Positions 17,344 to 27,313 are shown, counted from the first letter of the stretch. The stretch: DNA of 64,000 nt from Halonotius roseus (GCF_006861655.1 NZ_SESI01000001.1:198328-262327), one strand, 5' to 3'. Notes: a model not told the origin generated them from the letters alone. Numbers and translations: made by a program.

Positions 17344-18767
17344 TAGAGGGCTCCCTTGAGACGTATGTCGCTGGCGTAATAGAAGTACCACCCGGCCGTC
17401 GCGGCGATGACGGCGATCCCGACGCCGATCGACAGCGGGTTCATAAAGGCGATCAGGCCGAAACTCGCCAGCGCGCCGACCACCGGGATGACTGGCCCAC
17501 CGGGAACGACGAAGTCCGGATCGTACCACGCCGGTTCGTCCCGGCGGATGGCGATCAGCGCGACACACATCAGGCCGTACATGATCAGATGCAGGAAGGA
17601 GGCGACTTCCGCGAGCAGTTGCACCTGCCGGGTCGCCGCCAGGACGATCACGGGGCCGCCGGCCAGCCCGAGGGCGACGTGTGGCGTCCCGTATTTGAGG
17701 TTGATTCGACTCGCCCATCCCGGCAACAGGGCGTCTTTCGAGACACCGTAGATGGCCCGTGAGGTGCTGAGAATCGAGGCGTTGGCCGACGACATCGTCG
17801 CCAACAGGCCGCCGATGATGATCACGAGCGCGCCCGGCGTCCCGAGTAGCGCGCGGCCGATCTCGACCATCGCGGTCTCGCCGGCGGCAGCCAGCGCGTC
17901 CTGCGTGAAAACGCTCGTCGCCACGAAGATCGTCAACACGTACATCGCGGTGACGATCAGTACCGAGCCGATCATCGCCAGCGGGAGGTTCCGGCCGGGA
18001 GACTTCATCTCGCCGGCGACGGTAGCGACCTGTGCGAAGCCGAGATACGACGTGAACACGAGGGCAGCCACCGACATGATCGGGCCGACCGCCCAGACGT
18101 TTCGCGCCTCGCCGGGTGGGGTGCCGGCATCGACGAGGCCGACGGCGTCGGCCATCCCGAAGGCGAGAAACGCGACCAGCATCGAGAGCAACAGTGCGAC
18201 GATCCCGTTTTGGAGTTTGGCCGCGTTTTCGGTGCCGGTCACGTTCAACACGGTGAACCCGATCCCGGCGACGACGGCGATCCCCGAGACGATGCCGCCC
18301 GGACTCGCCCCGACGGTGATCCCGAGCAGGGCGAGGGCATCCAGCGCGTAGAACCCCAGGCCAACCAGATAGAACGCAGTCGCAAACACGAGGCCGATCC
18401 ACAGCGAGAGGCCGATGACCGTCCCGGCGAGTGTCCCCAGACCACGGGAGATGAAGTAGTAACCACCGCCGCTTTTCGGCATCGCCGTCGCCAACTCCGA
18501 GGTGGGAAGTGCGACCAGGAGCGCGATGACGCCGCCGATCCCAAAGGAGACCGTCGCGGCCGTCCCGACTTCCGCGCCGGCCAGGCCCGGAAAGACGAAG
18601 ATGCCCGCGCCGATCATCGTCCCGATCCCGATGGCCAACCCACCCGAAAGCCCGAGCGTCCGTTCGAGTTCGGCGTCGTCGGTGATCGTCGCCTCGTCGG
18701 TCTCGACGACCGGCTCGGCGTCGGGTGACTCGCCCTCGATGTTGGTGCCGGTCGGCTCGCTACTCAT
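17343..18767 (-). CDS. APC family amino acid permease
   Basis: A 474-residue permease with about 12 membrane helices. The first helix has the substrate-binding glycine motif IGIGTMIGAGIFVFPG, and helix 6 is near ALVFTSYLGFAQVATVAGEMKSPGRN. The acidic N-terminal 35 residues are cytoplasmic. It probably imports amino acids by cation symport; the substrate is not set by sequence. It forms a two-gene operon with the downstream Usp gene. Confidence 0.85.
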   Translation of the reverse strand: MSSEPTGTNIEGESPDAEPVVETDEATITDDAELERTLGLSGGLAIGIGTMIGAGIFVFPGLAGAEVGTAATVSFGIGGVIALLVALPTSELATAMPKSGGGYYFISRGLGTLAGTVIGLSLWIGLVFATAFYLVGLGFYALDALALLGITVGASPGGIVSGIAVVAGIGFTVLNVTGTENAAKLQNGIVALLLSMLVAFLAFGMADAVGLVDAGTPPGEARNVWAVGPIMSVAALVFTSYLGFAQVATVAGEMKSPGRNLPLAMIGSVLIVTAMYVLTIFVATSVFTQDALAAAGETAMVEIGRALLGTPGALVIIIGGLLATMSSANASILSTSRAIYGVSKDALLPGWASRINLKYGTPHVALGLAGGPVIVLAATRQVQLLAEVASFLHLIMYGLMCVALIAIRRDEPAWYDPDFVVPGGPVIPVVGALASFGLIAFMNPLSIGVGIAVIAATAGWYFYYASDIRLKGAL

Positions 18768-18887
18768 TGCCGACGTTTCACTCTCGGCGCGGTAATAAGC
18801 AGGGGCCGCCGATCACGTTGTCGTCGCCTGCGTCAGCGACCGCAATGACGCCCCTTCTGTGATTGGCTGTTCGCAACAACAAGGCTT

Positions 18888-19217
18888 CTACCGCTCCATT
18901 CGGCGACGGAACTCGGAGAGGTCGTAGGTATCCTCACCCTTCGGGACGATCCCGACGACGGTCATGGTGTCGCCACTGATCTCATATATCACACGGTAGC
19001 CTGCATTTCCGACCCGTTCACGGTAAAAATTGTAGCGGTTGGATCCTGTCAGATACTCCAAGTGCCGCTGTGGTAGGCGTCCCCACTGGATTTTCTCCGT
19101 CCAGTCGTTGATCTTTTCGAGGATACGCTCGGCGTGATCCGGATTGTGCTGCTGAATCGTTGCGAGATCGTCCCGCGCACTCTGAAGAACAGTGAGTTCC
19201 GACGGCGCGTGCGGCAT
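18888..19217 (-). CDS. RelE/ParE-type toxin
   Basis: A 109-residue protein of the RelE/ParE fold: helices with ARDDLATIQQHNPDHAERILEKI, then the beta core with GSNRYNFYRERVGNAGYRVIYEI and a C-terminal RRRMER. Basic and Tyr residues in the core are typical of mRNA-cleaving members. It begins five bases after the antitoxin stop on the same strand. Whether it cleaves mRNA or attacks gyrase cannot be told. Confidence 0.82.
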   Translation of the reverse strand: MPHAPSELTVLQSARDDLATIQQHNPDHAERILEKINDWTEKIQWGRLPQRHLEYLTGSNRYNFYRERVGNAGYRVIYEISGDTMTVVGIVPKGEDTYDLSEFRRRMER

Positions 19218-19222
19218 CAGTG

Positions 19223-19381
19223 TTATTCGAGGTCGATGTCGAGATCGTCGGCGACCTCATCAACTGAGAGGTGCGACGCTTCGTCTTCGAGTTCGTCAAG
19301 CCGTTCGGCGATCACGGCTCGCTCGTCAGGCAGCATATCGGCCTCGGGCGGATGCTTGGGCGCGTCGCCATCGGTCGCCAT
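19223..19381 (-). CDS. antitoxin of the RelE-type module
   Basis: A 52-residue, strongly acidic protein starting MATDGDAPKHPPEADML and ending VADDLDIDLE. It lies directly upstream of the RelE-type toxin, the normal order for these operons. No DNA-binding domain is evident, so it may bind the toxin only. The start at 19381 is chosen because the longer frame (to 19474) runs through promoter DNA. Confidence 0.7.
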   Translation of the reverse strand: MATDGDAPKHPPEADMLPDERAVIAERLDELEDEASHLSVDEVADDLDIDLE

Positions 19382-19507
19382 ATTCAATCGTGGGTTACGT
19401 GTCTTGATAAGCTTTGTTGCGTTCGGGCCGTCTCCAATCTCGGCCGACGTACTCGCCAACATCGCCGACACCAAACGGTTTCATGCCGGGCCGCCGATGA
19501 GCCGAGT

Positions 19508-20563
19508 ATGTTCGACAAATCGACGTGGATCAAGCTCCCGCGCAACGTGGTCGTCGGCCACGGCGTACTCAACGAGCTTGGCCAGGCTGTCGCCGAACTT
19601 CACCTCCACGGCGACCCGCTTGTCGTCACCAGCCCGACGCCGAACGAGCTCGCGGGCGACCGCCTGCGTGCCCAGCTCGACGATCCGACGACCGTGACGG
19701 TCGACAACGCGAGTTTCGACTCCATCGAACGCGTCACCGAGATCGCCCGCGATATCGACGCCGGCTACCTGATCGCGCTGGGCGGCGGCAAACCCATCGA
19801 CATCGCCAAGATGGCCGCCGACGAGATCGACCGTGGCTTCGTCTCGGTGCCGACCGCCGCCAGCCACGACGGGATCGTCTCCGGCCGCTCGTCGGTTCCG
19901 GAGGGCGACAGCCGCCACTCTATCGCCGCCGATCCGCCGCTGGCGGTCGTCGCCGACACCGAAATCATCGCCCGCGCGCCGTGGGAACTCACGACCGCCG
20001 GCTGTGCGGACATCATCTCGAACTACACCGCCGTCCAGGACTGGCGGCTCGCCCACAGACTCAAAAACGTCGAGTACTCCGAGTACGCGGGCGCTCTCTC
20101 GGAGATGACCGCCGAGATGTTGGTCGACAATGCCGACTCGATCCGCCCGAACCTCGAAGAATCGGCGTGGATCGTCGTCAAAGCCCTCGTCTCCTCCGGT
20201 GTCGCCATGTCGATTGCGGGCTCCTCCCGTCCCGCTTCGGGCGCGGAACACCTGTTTTCCCACCAACTCGACCGCATCGCGCCGAACAAAGCCCTCCACG
20301 GCCACCAGGTCGGCGTCGGCTCGATTCTGACCGAGTACCTCCACAGCGGTGATGCCGGCCGCTGGCGGGCGATCAGGCAGGCCCTCGACAGCATCGACGC
20401 GCCGACGACCGCGGCCGAACTCGGCGTCAGCGACGACGAGGTCTTGGAAGCGTTGACCACGGCCCACGAGATCCGCGACCGCTATACGATCCTCGGCAAC
20501 GGCGTCGATCTCGATGCGGCCGTCGAAACGGCGACCGTGACCGGCGTTATCGACCGCGAGTAG
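19508..20563 (+). CDS. egsA: NAD(P)-dependent glycerol-1-phosphate dehydrogenase
   Basis: A 351-residue enzyme that reduces dihydroxyacetone phosphate to sn-glycerol-1-phosphate, the backbone of archaeal ether lipids. Features: LGGGKPIDIAK nucleotide-binding loop, SHDGIVSGRSS with the metal-binding Asp, and the zinc His residues in SGAEHLFSHQL and ALHGHQVGVG. The start at 19508 (MFDKSTWIKLP) matches the family; the open frame continues upstream but overlaps the antitoxin promoter. Confidence 0.93.
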   Translation: MFDKSTWIKLPRNVVVGHGVLNELGQAVAELHLHGDPLVVTSPTPNELAGDRLRAQLDDPTTVTVDNASFDSIERVTEIARDIDAGYLIALGGGKPIDIAKMAADEIDRGFVSVPTAASHDGIVSGRSSVPEGDSRHSIAADPPLAVVADTEIIARAPWELTTAGCADIISNYTAVQDWRLAHRLKNVEYSEYAGALSEMTAEMLVDNADSIRPNLEESAWIVVKALVSSGVAMSIAGSSRPASGAEHLFSHQLDRIAPNKALHGHQVGVGSILTEYLHSGDAGRWRAIRQALDSIDAPTTAAELGVSDDEVLEALTTAHEIRDRYTILGNGVDLDAAVETATVTGVIDRE

Positions 20564-20592
20564 GGCTGTCGCCGCGCCGTCGGACTCCTGCC

Positions 20593-20619
20593 ATATCTTT
20601 ATGAGCTATGAGGTCATAG
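20593..20619 (+). promoter_or_regulatory. promoter with palindromic operator upstream of the TumE/TumA pair
   Basis: A TATA-like ATATCTTTA (20593-20601) is followed at once by the perfect palindrome CTATGA-GG-TCATAG (20606-20619), which ends 24 bases before the toxin ATG. A dimeric repressor bound here would block transcription start. The neighbouring winged-helix antitoxin is the obvious candidate for autoregulation (inference). Confidence 0.5.
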
Positions 20620-20643
20620 CACACTACACGGACGCACCGCGCG

Positions 20644-20937
20644 ATGGCCCACCCACTCGAACTGAACCGCGCCGTTCCCGGCGGCCGGATCGAGGTGTTT
20701 GCGATCCGCGACGAGTCGTATGCGAGCGGGTGGTTCTATCGCTTCCAGTACTACCATCCCGACGACGGCGAAATCCTGCGGTACGACAACGCCCACAATG
20801 ACGACACGCTCGGAACGCATCACCGCCACATCCGATTCGGCGATGACACCGAAATCGAGTTCCATAGCCTCGTGGTTCACCTCACACGGTTCCTCAACGA
20901 GGTTGGGGAACTCGCTCCCAGCGAGGACACACAATGA
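20644..20937 (+). CDS. tumE: TumE-like toxin (DUF6516 family)
   Basis: A 97-residue protein matching the TumE family: IEVFAIRDESYASGWFYRFQYYHPDDGEILRYDNAHNDD, written here in overview, then HHRHIRFGDDTEIEFHSLVVHLTRFL. It overlaps the next gene by four bases (ATGA), so the two are translated together. The family pairs with a winged-helix TumA antitoxin. The catalytic mechanism is not known to me. Confidence 0.75.
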   Translation: MAHPLELNRAVPGGRIEVFAIRDESYASGWFYRFQYYHPDDGEILRYDNAHNDDTLGTHHRHIRFGDDTEIEFHSLVVHLTRFLNEVGELAPSEDTQ

Positions 20938-21392
20938 CTGACACTACCGACAACGGCTGGCCGGAATCGTACAGCGACCCACGCGACCGCCCGCACCCGA
21001 ATGAGCTTCGAGTGACTGTCGAATCGGGCGATGAAGCCCGTGCTGGGACGCTCGACACAGCGGCAGCGGTCGCCGACGGCGAGTCGATGCCGGCGGTCGT
21101 CTCCTTCGCGTCGGTCGCCGACCTGCGGACGATTCTGACCGACCGCCGGATCGAACTGCTGCGGACGCTCGTCAAGACCGACGGCGCGGCCGACAGCATC
21201 ACCGCTCTCAGCGACACCCTCGACCGCGACTACCGTCCCGTCCACGATGACGTGACGCTGCTTGCTGATTACGGGTTGCTGTTCGTCGTTGACGAAGGGC
21301 AGTCGAAGCGGCCCTACGTCCCGTACGAGCGCATCCATCTCGACGTGGAACTCGTCGGCGACGCCTCAGACGAGGAGCCCGCTCCGGCGTAA
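20934..21392 (+). CDS. tumA: TumA-like winged-helix antitoxin/regulator (HVO_A0114 type)
   Basis: A 152-residue protein. The C-terminal half is a winged helix (RRIELLRTLVKTDGAADSI, then LSDTLDRDYRPVHDDVTLL), a pattern of haloarchaeal HVO_A0114-family DNA-binding proteins that partner TumE toxins. The N-terminal half is acidic and likely binds the toxin. It is coupled to tumE by ATGA overlap. The palindrome at 20606-20619 is the likely operator. Confidence 0.75.
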   Translation: MTDTTDNGWPESYSDPRDRPHPNELRVTVESGDEARAGTLDTAAAVADGESMPAVVSFASVADLRTILTDRRIELLRTLVKTDGAADSITALSDTLDRDYRPVHDDVTLLADYGLLFVVDEGQSKRPYVPYERIHLDVELVGDASDEEPAPA

Positions 21393-21465
21393 CTGCCGCG
21401 TCGCTGCTGCATCGTAGTTCGCACCGAGTCGAAACCCGCATTAGCGACACGACCCAACCCACGGT

Positions 21466-22089
21466 ATGGAGACTCCGATGGTCGGCGGGCGGGTTCGTGA
21501 GCATCCACGGGCAACGACAATTTTGCTGGCTGTGGTCGGCTACGCAGCCGTCGTCGGCGTGTTCGCGGTGCCTTCGGTGCAGGCCCTGTTTCCGGAACTG
21601 AGCCTCGGACAGGTCAATCTTCTCGCACACGCGATCGCCGTCGTCAACACGCTCGCGGTCACGTCGCTGGCTGCCGGCTGGTACTGGATCCGCAACGACG
21701 AGGTGAGCAAACACGCCCACGCGATGCTCTCGGCGTTCGTGCTCATCCTCCTGTTTTTGAGCATGTATCTCCCGAAAGTCGCCGGCGGCGGCACCAAGGA
21801 GTTCGTGCTGGAATCGAGCTACGGCTGGGTGCCGCTGTGGGAGTGGGTGTATCCGGCCTACCTGCTCATGCTCGCAATCCACATCCTGCTGTCGATTCTG
21901 GCGATGCCGCTGGTGCTGTATGCCGTCGTTCTCGGGGTGACACACACGCCCGAAGAACTCCGAACCGAGACACCACACCGCAAAGTCGGTCGTGTCGCCG
22001 CCGGCACGTGGATCCTCTCGCTGGCGTTGGGCGTCGTCACCTATCTCCTGCTCAATCACGCCTACACCTACGATTTCGTCCCGGCCTAA
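21466..22089 (+). CDS. DUF420 family membrane protein
   Basis: A 207-residue protein with five or six membrane helices and family residues including LLAHAIAVVNT, SKHAHAMLSAF and AIHILLSILAMPLVLY. DUF420 proteins include CtaM-like factors that help assemble haem-copper oxidases, so a role in respiratory oxidase assembly is plausible. No oxidase gene lies next to it. Confidence 0.8.
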   Translation: METPMVGGRVREHPRATTILLAVVGYAAVVGVFAVPSVQALFPELSLGQVNLLAHAIAVVNTLAVTSLAAGWYWIRNDEVSKHAHAMLSAFVLILLFLSMYLPKVAGGGTKEFVLESSYGWVPLWEWVYPAYLLMLAIHILLSILAMPLVLYAVVLGVTHTPEELRTETPHRKVGRVAAGTWILSLALGVVTYLLLNHAYTYDFVPA

Positions 22090-22177
22090 TGGCTTGCCGC
22101 GACAACGCCGACGGGGGACTTTTAGTAGTGGGGCCGCAGCCTCCGAGCATGAAGCCTGCGGCCTGGGAGCGATTCGG

Positions 22178-22918
22178 ATGAAGGTCGCCGTCGCCCAGCA
22201 GCCGGAAGGCGACGTGGCCGCCCAGCTCACCGAGACCATCGCGGCGATCGACGGGCTCAGCCTCGTCGACCGGGCGGCCGCAGAGGTGTTGCTCGCGGTC
22301 GACGATGCCGCGCTCCGGGCGGCGATCGATGACGACGACGATCGGCCGCTGCTCCGGCGTGCAGCGACCGATGAGAATACATCGGTCGATCGCTCGATTC
22401 TGCTCAGCCGTCTGGCGACACACTCGGCGATGACGGTGCCGACGATCAGCCGCCGGGTGCTGTCAGTTCAGGTCGGTGACACAGCCGCGCGCGCCGTCCG
22501 TGACTGTGCGATCGTGACGACCGATCCGGCCCGGATCTCCGAGTACCGGGTGGTGGCCGACGACGCGACGCTGACAGCGTTTCGCGCCGATGGCGTCGTC
22601 GTCGCCACGCCGGTGGGCACCGCCAGCTACAGCCGGGCAGCGGGTGGCCCACGGCTCGCCCCTGACACCGGGCTCGCAGTTGTCCCGATCGCGCCGTTTG
22701 CGATGACTGCCGACCAGTGGGTCGTCCGCCCACCGCTGACACTGCGGGTCGAACGCGACGACGACGTGAGCGTCTTCGCCGACGGAACGCGTGTCACCAG
22801 CGGCGGTGGCGGGCTCACCGTGTCCGTGACGGTCGCCGGAGCGGTCACCGTTGTCGACCGTCGGCGACTCGCCGGGCGCAATTGGAAAAACTCTAATGAG
22901 TCGTCGCCACACGACTAG
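22178..22918 (+). CDS. NAD kinase-like protein lacking the GGDGT motif
   Basis: A 246-residue protein whose C-terminal half has the ATP-NAD kinase signature DGVVVATPVGTASYSRAAGGP and later IAPFAM, with FADGTRV near the end. The N-terminal GGDGT loop that carries the catalytic Asp in true NAD kinases is replaced by LLAVDDAALR around residue 40. It may bind NAD or a related ligand without phosphorylating it, or be a regulatory paralogue. A ten-residue ORF at 22149-22181 overlaps the start (ATGA). Confidence 0.75.
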   Translation: MKVAVAQQPEGDVAAQLTETIAAIDGLSLVDRAAAEVLLAVDDAALRAAIDDDDDRPLLRRAATDENTSVDRSILLSRLATHSAMTVPTISRRVLSVQVGDTAARAVRDCAIVTTDPARISEYRVVADDATLTAFRADGVVVATPVGTASYSRAAGGPRLAPDTGLAVVPIAPFAMTADQWVVRPPLTLRVERDDDVSVFADGTRVTSGGGGLTVSVTVAGAVTVVDRRRLAGRNWKNSNESSPHD

Positions 22919-22920
22919 GT

Positions 22921-23364
22921 ATGCACCCATTACAGTTTCTCGTTCCCCTCGGGTGGATCGAAACCGTCGGGCCGCTGCTCCCGATCGCCATCCTCACCCT
23001 TGCGGTCGGAAACATCATCACCCGCCTGCTGAGCCACCGGAAACACAAACAGCAGGTCGAGGACGGCGAGGAAGGGTTGGATCGGTACGCGCCACACGAG
23101 TTTACGACCACCGGACTGGTCATCCTCGGGCTGCTGTTTACCATCCACCGACCAACCAGCGGGATGATCCTCATGCTCCCGCTCATCGGGCTGTTTATCA
23201 CCGACTTCTTCGAGTTTGAGTCCCGAGAGGTCGAAGCCCGCAACGATCTGGAGTTCGAGCGGCCGAAAGCCGGTATTGCGATCTCGATGCTCGTGTTGGT
23301 GTATGCCGCCTACTACGGCCTGCCGTTCCTCTACCAGCCGGTGCTCGACGCGCTGTTGGCATAA
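22921..23364 (+). CDS. haloarchaeal membrane protein of unknown function
   Basis: A 147-residue protein with four membrane helices (about residues 16-35, 62-80, 81-98 and 118-138) and a charged cytoplasmic loop LLSHRKHKQQVEDGEEGLDR. It starts three bases after the NAD-kinase-like stop and is probably co-transcribed. It resembles a haloarchaea-specific DUF (DUF7313-like). No catalytic residues are evident. Confidence 0.7.
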   Translation: MHPLQFLVPLGWIETVGPLLPIAILTLAVGNIITRLLSHRKHKQQVEDGEEGLDRYAPHEFTTTGLVILGLLFTIHRPTSGMILMLPLIGLFITDFFEFESREVEARNDLEFERPKAGIAISMLVLVYAAYYGLPFLYQPVLDALLA

Positions 23365-23459
23365 CGAGCCACCGGCCACGAATTCAGCGATCGATTGCTG
23401 ATCGCAGCCGCCGTTTATCAACGTGACACGAAAAAGAGAGCCGCCGCACCACGAGCCGG

Positions 23460-25682
23460 TTACTGGAAGCCGACGCGGCCGCCCCGGCGGTCGCCGAGTT
23501 GGTCGCCGCCGCCGCGGAATTTCTCTTCGATCTCTTCGTAGTAGGCCCGGATATCATCGGTGACCGTCGGCCGCACCGAATCGAGGGCCTGCCGGAAGTG
23601 TTGCATCTCGACCTCGGTTGCGTCGTCATCATCCCGCAGGGCCTCGATCGCGCTCTCGCGGGCGATCGATTCCAGATCCGAGCCGACGTAGCCGTCGGTG
23701 ATCTCGGCGATCTCCCGGAGGCTCACGTCCGGCGCGAGCGGCGTGTCGTCGGTGTGGATCTTGAGGATCTGCTCGCGGCCCTCCTCGTCGGGTTGGCCGA
23801 TCTTCACCAGCCGGTCGAACCGCCCCGATCGCAACAGGGCGGGGTCGATCATATCCGGCCGGTTGGTCGCACCGATGACCATCACATCGCCCATCTCTTC
23901 GAGCCCATCGAGCTCCGTGAGGAGTTGGTTGACAACGCGCTCGGAGACGTTGTTGCCCATATCCTGCCCGCGGGCGGGCGCAAGGCTGTCAAGCTCATCG
24001 AAGAAGATGATCGTCGGGTTGACCTGCCGGGCCTTCCGGAACGTCTGGCGGATCGCCTTTTCGGACTCGCCGACCCACTTCGACAGCAGCTGTGGCCCAC
24101 GCACCGAGATGAAGTTGGCGTTGGTCTCGCTGGCGACAGCCTTCGCCATCAGCGTCTTCCCGGTGCCGGGCGGACCGTACAGCAGGACGCCTTTCGGCGC
24201 CTCAACGCCCATGCGGTCGAACTTTTCGGGTGTTGTCAGCGGCCACTCGACGGCCTCCTTGACCTGTTGCTGTGGGGATTCGAGCCCGCCGACATCGTCC
24301 CACGTGATCTTCGGCAACTCGACGAGTACCTCCCGCATCGCACTGGGTTCGACCTCGTTGAGCGCCCCGCGGAAGTCCTCGCGTTTGACGATCATCCGGT
24401 CGATCAGACTCGGCGGGATATCCTCCTCGTCGAGATCGATCTCGGGCAAGTACCGCCGGAGGGCTTTCATCGCTGCCTCCTTGGTCAGGCTCTCGATGTC
24501 CGCGCCGACGAAGCCATGGGTTTCGCCGGCGAGATGGCCCAGCGACACATCGTCCGACAGTGGCATCCCGCGGGTGTGGATCTGCATGATCTCCTTGCGA
24601 CCGACCTCGTCGGGCACGCCGATCTCGATCTCCCGATCAAAGCGTCCGGGCCGCCGGAGGGCGGGATCGACGCTGTCGACACGGTTGGTTGCGGCGATGA
24701 CGACGACCTGGCCGCGAGCTTCGAGGCCGTCCATCATCGTCAACAGTTGAGCGACGACACGGCGTTCGACCTCGCCGGTCACATCCTCGCGTTTCGGCGC
24801 GATCGAGTCGAGCTCGTCGATGAAGATGATCGACGGCGACTCGTCTTTGGCGTCCTCGAAGATCTCTCTGAGCTGTTGTTCCGACTCGCCGTAGTATTTC
24901 GAGATGATCTCGGGGCCGGCGATCGAGAAGAAACTCGCCGACGTTTCGTTGGCGACAGCCTTCGCCAACAGCGTCTTCCCGGTACCCGGCGGTCCATGTA
25001 GCAACACCCCCTGTGGCGGCTCGATGCCGAGCTTCTGGAAGATCTGGGGGTGTTTCATCGGCAGCTCGACCATCTCGCGGACGCGCTGGATCTCGTTTTC
25101 GAGCCCGCCGATATCCTCGTAGGTGATTCCACCGCCGGTCTTCTCGAATCCGGAGATCGGCTCCTCGCGGAGCTCTACGTCGGTATCCTCGGTGATGAGA
25201 CAGACGCCCTCGGGCTCGGTCTCGACGGCGATCAGCGGGATCGCCTGCCCTGGCGAGCGCATGAAGGGATGGTTGGTCGAGCTCATCACGGGGACGATAT
25301 CGCGTTCGACGACCGGTCGCTTCAAGATCTGCCGTTTGACCATGCCCGCGGCGTCGGAACCGAACTGGACGCTGGCTTCTTCCGGCGGTGCGAGGACGAG
25401 CTTTTCGGCCTTTTCGGCCTCCGCTTTGCGGATCGAGACGCGCTCGCCGATGCCGACATCGGCGTTCTGGCGGGTGAAGCCATCGATGCGGACGGTGTCG
25501 GTGTTCCAGTCTTGGCGGTCGGCACGCCAGACCTTTGCGGCCGTTGTCTCCGCGCCTTCGATCTCGATGATGTCGCCCGGCGAGAGCTTGAGATGCAGCA
25601 GTGTATCAGGGTCGAGACGGGCGATCCCGCGACCCGAATCGTTCGGGTACGCCTTCGCCACTTCAAGTTGCACTTCGTTCAT
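23460..25682 (-). CDS. Cdc48/VAT-type AAA+ ATPase
   Basis: A 740-residue double-ring unfoldase. The N domain (1-180, starting [20 protein letters not shown]) is a double-psi barrel for substrate binding. D1 has Walker A GPPGTGKT near residue 230 and [13 protein letters not shown]2 has GPPGTGKT near 503 and [12 protein letters not shown]. Arginine fingers lie in the second-region-of-homology segments. It extracts and unfolds proteins, feeding the proteasome. The C-terminus ends in GGRVGFQ. It is divergent from pyrC with 236 bases between. Confidence 0.93.
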   Translation of the reverse strand: MNEVQLEVAKAYPNDSGRGIARLDPDTLLHLKLSPGDIIEIEGAETTAAKVWRADRQDWNTDTVRIDGFTRQNADVGIGERVSIRKAEAEKAEKLVLAPPEEASVQFGSDAAGMVKRQILKRPVVERDIVPVMSSTNHPFMRSPGQAIPLIAVETEPEGVCLITEDTDVELREEPISGFEKTGGGITYEDIGGLENEIQRVREMVELPMKHPQIFQKLGIEPPQGVLLHGPPGTGKTLLAKAVANETSASFFSIAGPEIISKYYGESEQQLREIFEDAKDESPSIIFIDELDSIAPKREDVTGEVERRVVAQLLTMMDGLEARGQVVVIAATNRVDSVDPALRRPGRFDREIEIGVPDEVGRKEIMQIHTRGMPLSDDVSLGHLAGETHGFVGADIESLTKEAAMKALRRYLPEIDLDEEDIPPSLIDRMIVKREDFRGALNEVEPSAMREVLVELPKITWDDVGGLESPQQQVKEAVEWPLTTPEKFDRMGVEAPKGVLLYGPPGTGKTLMAKAVASETNANFISVRGPQLLSKWVGESEKAIRQTFRKARQVNPTIIFFDELDSLAPARGQDMGNNVSERVVNQLLTELDGLEEMGDVMVIGATNRPDMIDPALLRSGRFDRLVKIGQPDEEGREQILKIHTDDTPLAPDVSLREIAEITDGYVGSDLESIARESAIEALRDDDDATEVEMQHFRQALDSVRPTVTDDIRAYYEEIEEKFRGGGDQLGDRRGGRVGFQ

Positions 25683-25918
25683 GAATGTTCCTCAGGAGTT
25701 ATCATAAGCTCGGGTTGGTCGGCGGATAAGTGTGTTGCTACCGGGGGTCGTCGGCCCCGATGGCTCGCCGTCGGCGGCCGATCGGTGCCGTTGGTTCCGT
25801 CATATCGTGTCACAGTATACCATACGAATGGCTCCGCACACAAATCCCTACCGGCTGCGGCCGTATTGCGCCGGCCCCATCCACGACACTTAGGAGTCTG
25901 CCCACCACAGCCCACAGC

Positions 25919-27247
25919 ATGCTCCTCACCAACGCCGAACTCGTCGACGGCCGCACCGTCGACCTCCGGATCGATGGCGAACAGATCGGCGCGATCGAGC
26001 CGACGCTCGATCCCCGTGACGACGAACGGGTGATCGACGCTGACAACAGGCTACTCCTGCCGGGTGCGATCGACGCCCACGTCCACTTTCGTGAGCCGGG
26101 CGATCCACACAAGGAGACGTGGGCGACCGGCAGCCGGAGTGCGGCCGCCGGCGGCGTCACCACCGTCATCGATATGCCAAACACCACGCCGCCAACGACG
26201 ACCGGCGAAGCCTTCGACGCAAAGGGGGACGCGGCCAGGGCGGCTTGTATAGAGTATGGGATCAACGGCGGCGTCAGCGGCGACTGGGAGCCCGATTCGC
26301 TGTTCGACCGGCCGCTCTGTGCGCTCGGGGAGGTGTTCCTCGCGGATTCGACCGGTGACATGGGTGTCGCACCGGATGACTTCGAGGCAGCTGTCGAGCG
26401 CGCCGTCGACGAGGGGGTGACGATCACCGTCCACGCCGAGGACGAAACGCTGTTCGACGACAATGCTCGCAACGCTGACGCCGGCGGCGCGGGTCGGGAT
26501 GCCAACGCTGATCTGTGGAGCACCTACCGCACGGCCGCGGCCGAGGCGGCCGCCGTCGAGTATGCGACTGAGGTCGGCCAGGAGACGGGCGCGGACATCC
26601 ATATCGCCCACACGTCGACGCCGGAGGGGATCGACGCCGCCGTCGACGGCGAGGCGACCTGTGAGGTCTGCCCACACCATCTCTATCTCTCCCGGGATGA
26701 TCTCGACGAGCTCGGTACCTACGGCCGGATGAACCCGCCGCTCCGGGAGGAGGATCGCCGTGAGGCCGTCTTCGAGCGTGTCGCCGACGGGGCCGTCGAC
26801 ATCGTTGCGACCGACCACGCGCCGCACACGCGCGAGGAGAAGGAAACGGGACTGTGGGATGCCCCCAGCGGCGTACCGGGCGTCGAAACGATGCTCCCGC
26901 TGCTGTTGAACTCGGCTCGCCAGGGCGAGCTCTCATACGATCGCGTCGTCGACCTCGTTGCTCACAACCCGGCCGACATTTTCGATCTCGATTCGAAGGG
27001 CCGGATCGAACCAGGGTACGACGCCGATCTCGTGCTCGTTGATCCCGACAATCCTCAAGCAATTCACGACGACGACATCCACAGCAAATCCGGCTGGACA
27101 CCGTTCGAGGGTCGACACGGCGTGTTCCCGGAACTCACGCTGGTTCGCGGACAGGTCATCTACGAGCGAACACCAGGCGACGGCCGCGGCCGCGGCGAGG
27201 ATGACGAGCAGTTCAGCGATGTCGACGGCCAAAACGTCCGCGCCTGA
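25919..27247 (+). CDS. pyrC: dihydroorotase (pyrimidine synthesis)
   Basis: A 442-residue amidohydrolase catalysing closure of carbamoyl aspartate to dihydroorotate. The metal-binding motif is DAHVHFREPG; further ligands lie in TVHAEDE, IHIAHTST and ATDHAPHTREE. SGVPGVETMLPLLL and NPADIFDL follow as in the class I/allantoinase-like branch. The C-terminal tail is unusually acidic and Gly/Arg-rich. The start at 25919 follows a typical haloarchaeal leaderless pattern; the upstream open frame is not homologous. Confidence 0.9.
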   Translation: MLLTNAELVDGRTVDLRIDGEQIGAIEPTLDPRDDERVIDADNRLLLPGAIDAHVHFREPGDPHKETWATGSRSAAAGGVTTVIDMPNTTPPTTTGEAFDAKGDAARAACIEYGINGGVSGDWEPDSLFDRPLCALGEVFLADSTGDMGVAPDDFEAAVERAVDEGVTITVHAEDETLFDDNARNADAGGAGRDANADLWSTYRTAAAEAAAVEYATEVGQETGADIHIAHTSTPEGIDAAVDGEATCEVCPHHLYLSRDDLDELGTYGRMNPPLREEDRREAVFERVADGAVDIVATDHAPHTREEKETGLWDAPSGVPGVETMLPLLLNSARQGELSYDRVVDLVAHNPADIFDLDSKGRIEPGYDADLVLVDPDNPQAIHDDDIHSKSGWTPFEGRHGVFPELTLVRGQVIYERTPGDGRGRGEDDEQFSDVDGQNVRA

Positions 27248-27313
27248 GGGATCACGTCCCGCCAGCCGCGGGCCGGCCACTGGACTCATATACACTGAGC
27301 CCGTTATAGAACT

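Noticed and set aside
16639..18402. A 587-residue minus-strand ORF ending in the Usp sequence
   Set aside because: Its first two thirds are Arg-rich out-of-frame sequence opposite the permease gene in another frame; only the part from 17343 is homologous to Usp proteins.
23499..25001. A 500-residue plus-strand ORF
   Set aside because: It is the complement frame of the cdc48 gene, Asp/Arg-rich with no homology. High GC codon bias creates such long false frames.
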